From contig NZ_JALJXU010000002.1 in the NCBI RefSeq assembly GCF_024170225.1, positions 1 to 64,000 on the forward strand: DNA of 64,000 nucleotides. Reading direction: 5' to 3'. How positions within the stretch are numbered: the stretch's first letter is position 1; every line of letters begins with the position of its first letter. This DNA comes from Streptococcus gallinaceus. GTDB taxonomy: Bacteria; Bacillota; Bacilli; Lactobacillales; Streptococcaceae. The notes below the pieces were generated by a model. That model was given only the letters and a program-made list of their open reading frames with translations, was not told the DNA's origin and did not search any database. Made by a program: the position numbers and the translations under genes. This document shows, in pieces, positions 60,808-64,000 of this stretch.

Positions 60808-61639
60808 TAAATCGAGAGTGCTCAAAGCACTTCTATATATTATCTTGATTGGCTATGCCTTTATTACCTTTTATCCATTTATGTGGGCAGTTTCTGCTTC
60901 TTTCAAACCCCTTTCTGAGATTACAAGTGGAAGTCTATCGATCATTTCAAAAAATTTCACTACAGAGCAGTATCAATATCTCTTTAGTCCTGAATCGGGT
61001 TCAATGTTTGTGCAGTGGTTTATCAACTCTGTCATTATCTCAACCATTGGTACAGCCATCAATCTGTTTTTAAATACCATGGCGGGCTACAGTCTTGCTC
61101 GTCTACACTATCCAGGTCGTTCTAAAATTTATTATGGTATTTTAGCCATGATGATGGTACCAACGCAGGTTCTCTTGATTCCAAACTATTTGATTATCAC
61201 AAATCTTGGACTTTTAGATAGCTATTGGGCTTTGATATTACCTGCTGCAGTTAATATTGGGAATATCTTCATGATGCGGCAATTCTTCCTCAGTTTTCCA
61301 AACGATGTTGAAGAGGCAGCTCGCATTGACGGTCTAAGTCGGACAGGGACATTTTTCCGTATTGTCATGCCACTCGCAAAACCTTCTATCGCGACTCAGG
61401 CAGTTTTTGTCTTTATGGCTTTTTGGAATAATTTCATGTCTCCAATGCTTTATTTGAAATCACAAAATAAATTTACATTAACAGTCGGCTTACAAATGTT
61501 GCAGAAAGCTGACCAAGGTGGACAGATGTGGAATCGGGTAATGGCAGCCTCAGTCTTAACCATTATTCCCATTGTTATTCTCTACATTATCTTTAACCGT
61601 TACTTCCTTCAAGGAGTGCGGATGGATGGTGAAAAATAG
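60794..61639 (+). CDS. Sugar ABC transporter permease (MalG-like)
   Basis: 281 residues from TTG 60794, chosen for GGAGG 8 bases upstream; an ATG at 60779 in the same frame would lie on that site. Six helices and an EAA loop E-E-A-A-R-I-D-G-L-S-R-T-G. Dimerises with the MalF-like permease. No ATPase gene follows, so a shared one such as MsmK is needed. Confidence 0.92.
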   Translation: MKTTNKSRVLKALLYIILIGYAFITFYPFMWAVSASFKPLSEITSGSLSIISKNFTTEQYQYLFSPESGSMFVQWFINSVIISTIGTAINLFLNTMAGYSLARLHYPGRSKIYYGILAMMMVPTQVLLIPNYLIITNLGLLDSYWALILPAAVNIGNIFMMRQFFLSFPNDVEEAARIDGLSRTGTFFRIVMPLAKPSIATQAVFVFMAFWNNFMSPMLYLKSQNKFTLTVGLQMLQKADQGGQMWNRVMAASVLTIIPIVILYIIFNRYFLQGVRMDGEK

Positions 61640-61647
61640 GAGTACAT

Positions 61648-63618
61648 ATGCACGATTTTATTCTTACTTTAGAAGATTTGTCGACAAAGGCTATAGGAAA
61701 TGTAGAGGCCTTATTTGCTCAGGCGAATGGTTTTATGGGGGTGCGGGCTAGTTGGCCTGTTCGGACGCCAGAGGCTACGCCGGGGTCATTTGTCAACGGT
61801 TTTTATGAGTCACATGAGATTATCTATGGGGAAAATGCCTATGGCTACGCCAAAGAGCATGAGACCATGGTCAAGCTCTTTGATTTTCGGTCTTTGGAAT
61901 TGGCAGTGTATGGACAAGTTTTTGATAGATTGATTTCTGAAGAGCGCGCGCTCCATATGGATCAGGGGATTTTGCATGAATCGTTTGTCTACGCGACGGC
62001 AGTTGGGCACGAGCTTCAGATTGATCTGGAAAGTTTTACCAGCCATGCTAAGCGGGATACCTATGCGCAAAAATGGACAATCAAGGCACTGAATTTCTCT
62101 GGCAATCTGTCGGTGAAAACAGCGGCGCATCATTTGGTGGCCGAGTCGGATGATGAATTTGATCCCCGTATTCGAGAGGCTAGTGCGGACTTGATTTTTG
62201 AGGGTAATCGTCTTACAACTCGGCACAGTGGATTGAGTCTCTACTCGGAGTTTTCATCTGTTGACCAGCAGTTTGACTTGGCGGAGGGGGAGTCCATTTC
62301 CTTTGAAAACTTTTATCGGCTTTCCCGTGAAAATCACTTTGAACCGGTGGATTATGAAGACTTAAAAAACCAGCAAGCGGCTATTTTTGAAGAGTTTTGG
62401 AAGGTGTCCGATATCCTGATTGAAGGCGATGTGCAGTTACAAAAAGGGATTCGACTCAATCTTTATCATCTTTTTAACTCTGCCGGTCGAGATGGTGTGA
62501 CAAATTTTGGTGCAAAAGGTCTGACTGGTGTGGGCTATGAAGGGCATTATTTCTGGGATACGGAAATATATTTACTTCCCTTTTTCATCTTTACCCAGCC
62601 CAATATTGCCAAGAATCTCTTGACCTATCGTTTGCAGAAATTGCCGCTAGCGAAAGAGCGTGCGGCTGAGTTGGATTTCAAGGGGGCACTCTTTCCTTGG
62701 CGAGGCATTTCCGGTCGGGAAACATCAGCTTATTATCCAGCTGGAACCGCTCAATTTCATATCAATGGCGATATCGCCTACGCTTTTTCCCTCTATGAAA
62801 AGGTGACGGGAGACCATGATTTTATTGAAAAATCAAAAGAAGTCATCTATGAAACAGCTAGATTTTGGCAGAGTTTCGGCTTTTTCTCAGAACGAGGGTT
62901 TGAGATTCACGAAGTGACGGGGCCAGATGAATACACAGCGCTGGTCAACAATAACTACTACACCAACAAAATGGCCCAGCACAATCTTTCCTACGCAGCT
63001 GAACTTGCCAAGCGGTTCGGAGAACATGTGCAGGAGGCGGCTGATAAGATCTATCTTGGATACGACCAAGAATGTCTGTTGACCAAGCAGGATGATAGTG
63101 CCCTAGACAAGCAAGTCTGGGATTTTGCAGGCACACCGAAAGAAAATTATCCGCTCTTGCTTCATTACCATCCGATTAAGATTTACAAGCATCAGGTCTT
63201 GAAGCAGGCAGATACACTATTGGCGCATATGCTTTACCCAGTTGATTTGGCGCAACAAGCGCGTGATTTTGACTATTATGAGCCCTTGACCACGCATGAT
63301 AGTAGCCTATCAAAGGCTATTCACGGCATTATTGCTAGTCGTTTGGGACGGGATGAAGCGGCCTATCAATTCTTTGCGGACTCGGCCATTATGGATATGG
63401 TTGATGGACAGGGAAATGCCAGTCATGGTATTCATGCCGCTAATATGGGTGGTAGTTGGTTGGGCTTGATTTATGGATTTGCAGGGCTTGAGTTTGAAAA
63501 TGGTAAGCCTGTTTTCCACAACCATTTGCCAGCCTCTATTCAGAAAATGAGCTTCAAGATAAAAGTGAAGGGACAGGTAGAGACTTATACCTTTACTCAG
63601 GAGGAAAGAAATGTTTAA
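61648..63618 (+). CDS. Glycoside hydrolase family 65 enzyme (second, shorter copy)
   Basis: 656 residues, about 100 shorter than the first GH65 protein. The catalytic barrel keeps the general acid Glu428 in [14 protein letters not shown], with G-H-Y-F-W-D-T-E and H-D-S-S-L-S. The N-terminal sandwich is shortened. It differs much from the first copy, so the two may split different linkages or chain lengths. It overlaps pgmB by 8 bp, which fits release of beta-glucose 1-phosphate. Confidence 0.88.
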   Translation: MHDFILTLEDLSTKAIGNVEALFAQANGFMGVRASWPVRTPEATPGSFVNGFYESHEIIYGENAYGYAKEHETMVKLFDFRSLELAVYGQVFDRLISEERALHMDQGILHESFVYATAVGHELQIDLESFTSHAKRDTYAQKWTIKALNFSGNLSVKTAAHHLVAESDDEFDPRIREASADLIFEGNRLTTRHSGLSLYSEFSSVDQQFDLAEGESISFENFYRLSRENHFEPVDYEDLKNQQAAIFEEFWKVSDILIEGDVQLQKGIRLNLYHLFNSAGRDGVTNFGAKGLTGVGYEGHYFWDTEIYLLPFFIFTQPNIAKNLLTYRLQKLPLAKERAAELDFKGALFPWRGISGRETSAYYPAGTAQFHINGDIAYAFSLYEKVTGDHDFIEKSKEVIYETARFWQSFGFFSERGFEIHEVTGPDEYTALVNNNYYTNKMAQHNLSYAAELAKRFGEHVQEAADKIYLGYDQECLLTKQDDSALDKQVWDFAGTPKENYPLLLHYHPIKIYKHQVLKQADTLLAHMLYPVDLAQQARDFDYYEPLTTHDSSLSKAIHGIIASRLGRDEAAYQFFADSAIMDMVDGQGNASHGIHAANMGGSWLGLIYGFAGLEFENGKPVFHNHLPASIQKMSFKIKVKGQVETYTFTQEERNV

Positions 63619-64000
63619 AGCAGTTTTATTTGACTTGGACGGTGTCATCACAGATACTGCCGAGTACCATTATTTGGCCTGGAAGGCTCTTACAGAAGAG
63701 TTGGGAATTCAAGGTCTGGACAGAGCTTTTAACGAGCAGTTAAAAGGCGTTTCGCGAGATGATTCGCTTCGCAAGATTTTAGCATTGGGAAATGTCGTTG
63801 TGTCTGATGAAGAATTTGCTCGGCTAGCTAATCGTAAAAATGACAACTATGTGGACATGATTCAGAAGGTTACACCGGCGGATGTCTATCCAGGGATTTT
63901 ACCATTATTAGGAGACTTGAAAGCAGCGGGGATCAAAATTGCTCTAGCTTCTGCTTCGAAAAATGGTTCCTTTCTCTTGCAACAAATGGGCTTGACAGAA
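63611..64000 (+). CDS. pgmB: Beta-phosphoglucomutase, 5' part (cut by window end)
   Basis: 130 codons are visible. HAD-fold motif [17 protein letters not shown] at the N-terminus supplies the phosphorylated Asp. The cap domain with G-V-S-R-D-D-S-L follows, then motif II L-A-S-A-S-K-N. It turns beta-glucose 1-phosphate into glucose 6-phosphate, the expected last step after GH65 phosphorolysis. Confidence 0.92.
   Translation, partial: MFKAVLFDLDGVITDTAEYHYLAWKALTEELGIQGLDRAFNEQLKGVSRDDSLRKILALGNVVVSDEEFARLANRKNDNYVDMIQKVTPADVYPGILPLLGDLKAAGIKIALASASKNGSFLLQQMGLTE

Overview
The window reads as a chromosomal segment of a low-GC streptococcus, most likely Streptococcus suis or a close relative. 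The grounds are streptococcal gene orders (murI-rdgB-phosphoesterase-cbpB-xerD-like-scpA-scpB-rluB-yidD), a Dpr-type ferritin behind a PerR box, a ComX-type box before the prepilin peptidase, sortase-anchored proteins ending in LPxTG, a RofA-like regulator and a SepM-type protease. No rRNA, tRNA or CRISPR array was seen.

Layout. 1-190: the 3' end of an IS3-family element. 220-15600: core genes for peptide and lysine metabolism, cell-wall glutamate, nucleotide clean-up, SMC-ScpAB, rRNA/tRNA modification, FMN-riboswitch-controlled riboflavin uptake, OatA cell-wall O-acetylation and Dpr. 16100-20220: a large repeat-rich LPxTG surface protein divergent from a RofA-like regulator. 20600-26770: a DUF421/DUF3290 pair, then rsmD-coaD-sepM and yutD-rlmN-vanZ. 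26760-28350: a T-box leader in front of an orphan, frameshifted trpB. 28370-31970: acetyltransferase, nadE, pncB and the competence prepilin peptidase.

32024-43676 is an accessory island of about 11.6 kb bounded by identical 13-bp direct repeats. The right repeat touches the start codon of ytqA (mnmL). The island holds a secreted V8-like protease and a partner, both with DUF5648 repeats; a broken RelB/YafQ-type toxin-antitoxin pair; a 29-bp perfect inverted-repeat pair; an XRE regulator; a SEC10/PgrA-type surface-exclusion protein; a CPBP protease; a lipoprotein; a type I toxin-antitoxin system (34-residue holin-like toxin with a convergent antisense RNA); an excisionase remnant; and a tyrosine integrase with an in-frame amber codon. 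It looks like a decayed integrative element that lost its transfer genes and can no longer make its full integrase.

43677-53170 returns to core genes: ytqA and ytqB (both linked to mnm5s2U tRNA modification), an APH-fold kinase, a NUDIX hydrolase, CtsR-controlled clpE, a polar amino-acid ABC transporter, and brnQ. After folD, 54446-64000 is a disaccharide locus. A LacI-type regulator with palindromic operators precedes RDD and small membrane proteins, two GH65 phosphorylase-type enzymes, a sugar-binding lipoprotein, two permeases and beta-phosphoglucomutase (cut by the window end). This suggests uptake of a glucose disaccharide, phosphorolysis to beta-glucose 1-phosphate plus glucose, and entry into glycolysis. 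No ATPase is encoded here, so a shared one (MsmK type) is inferred.
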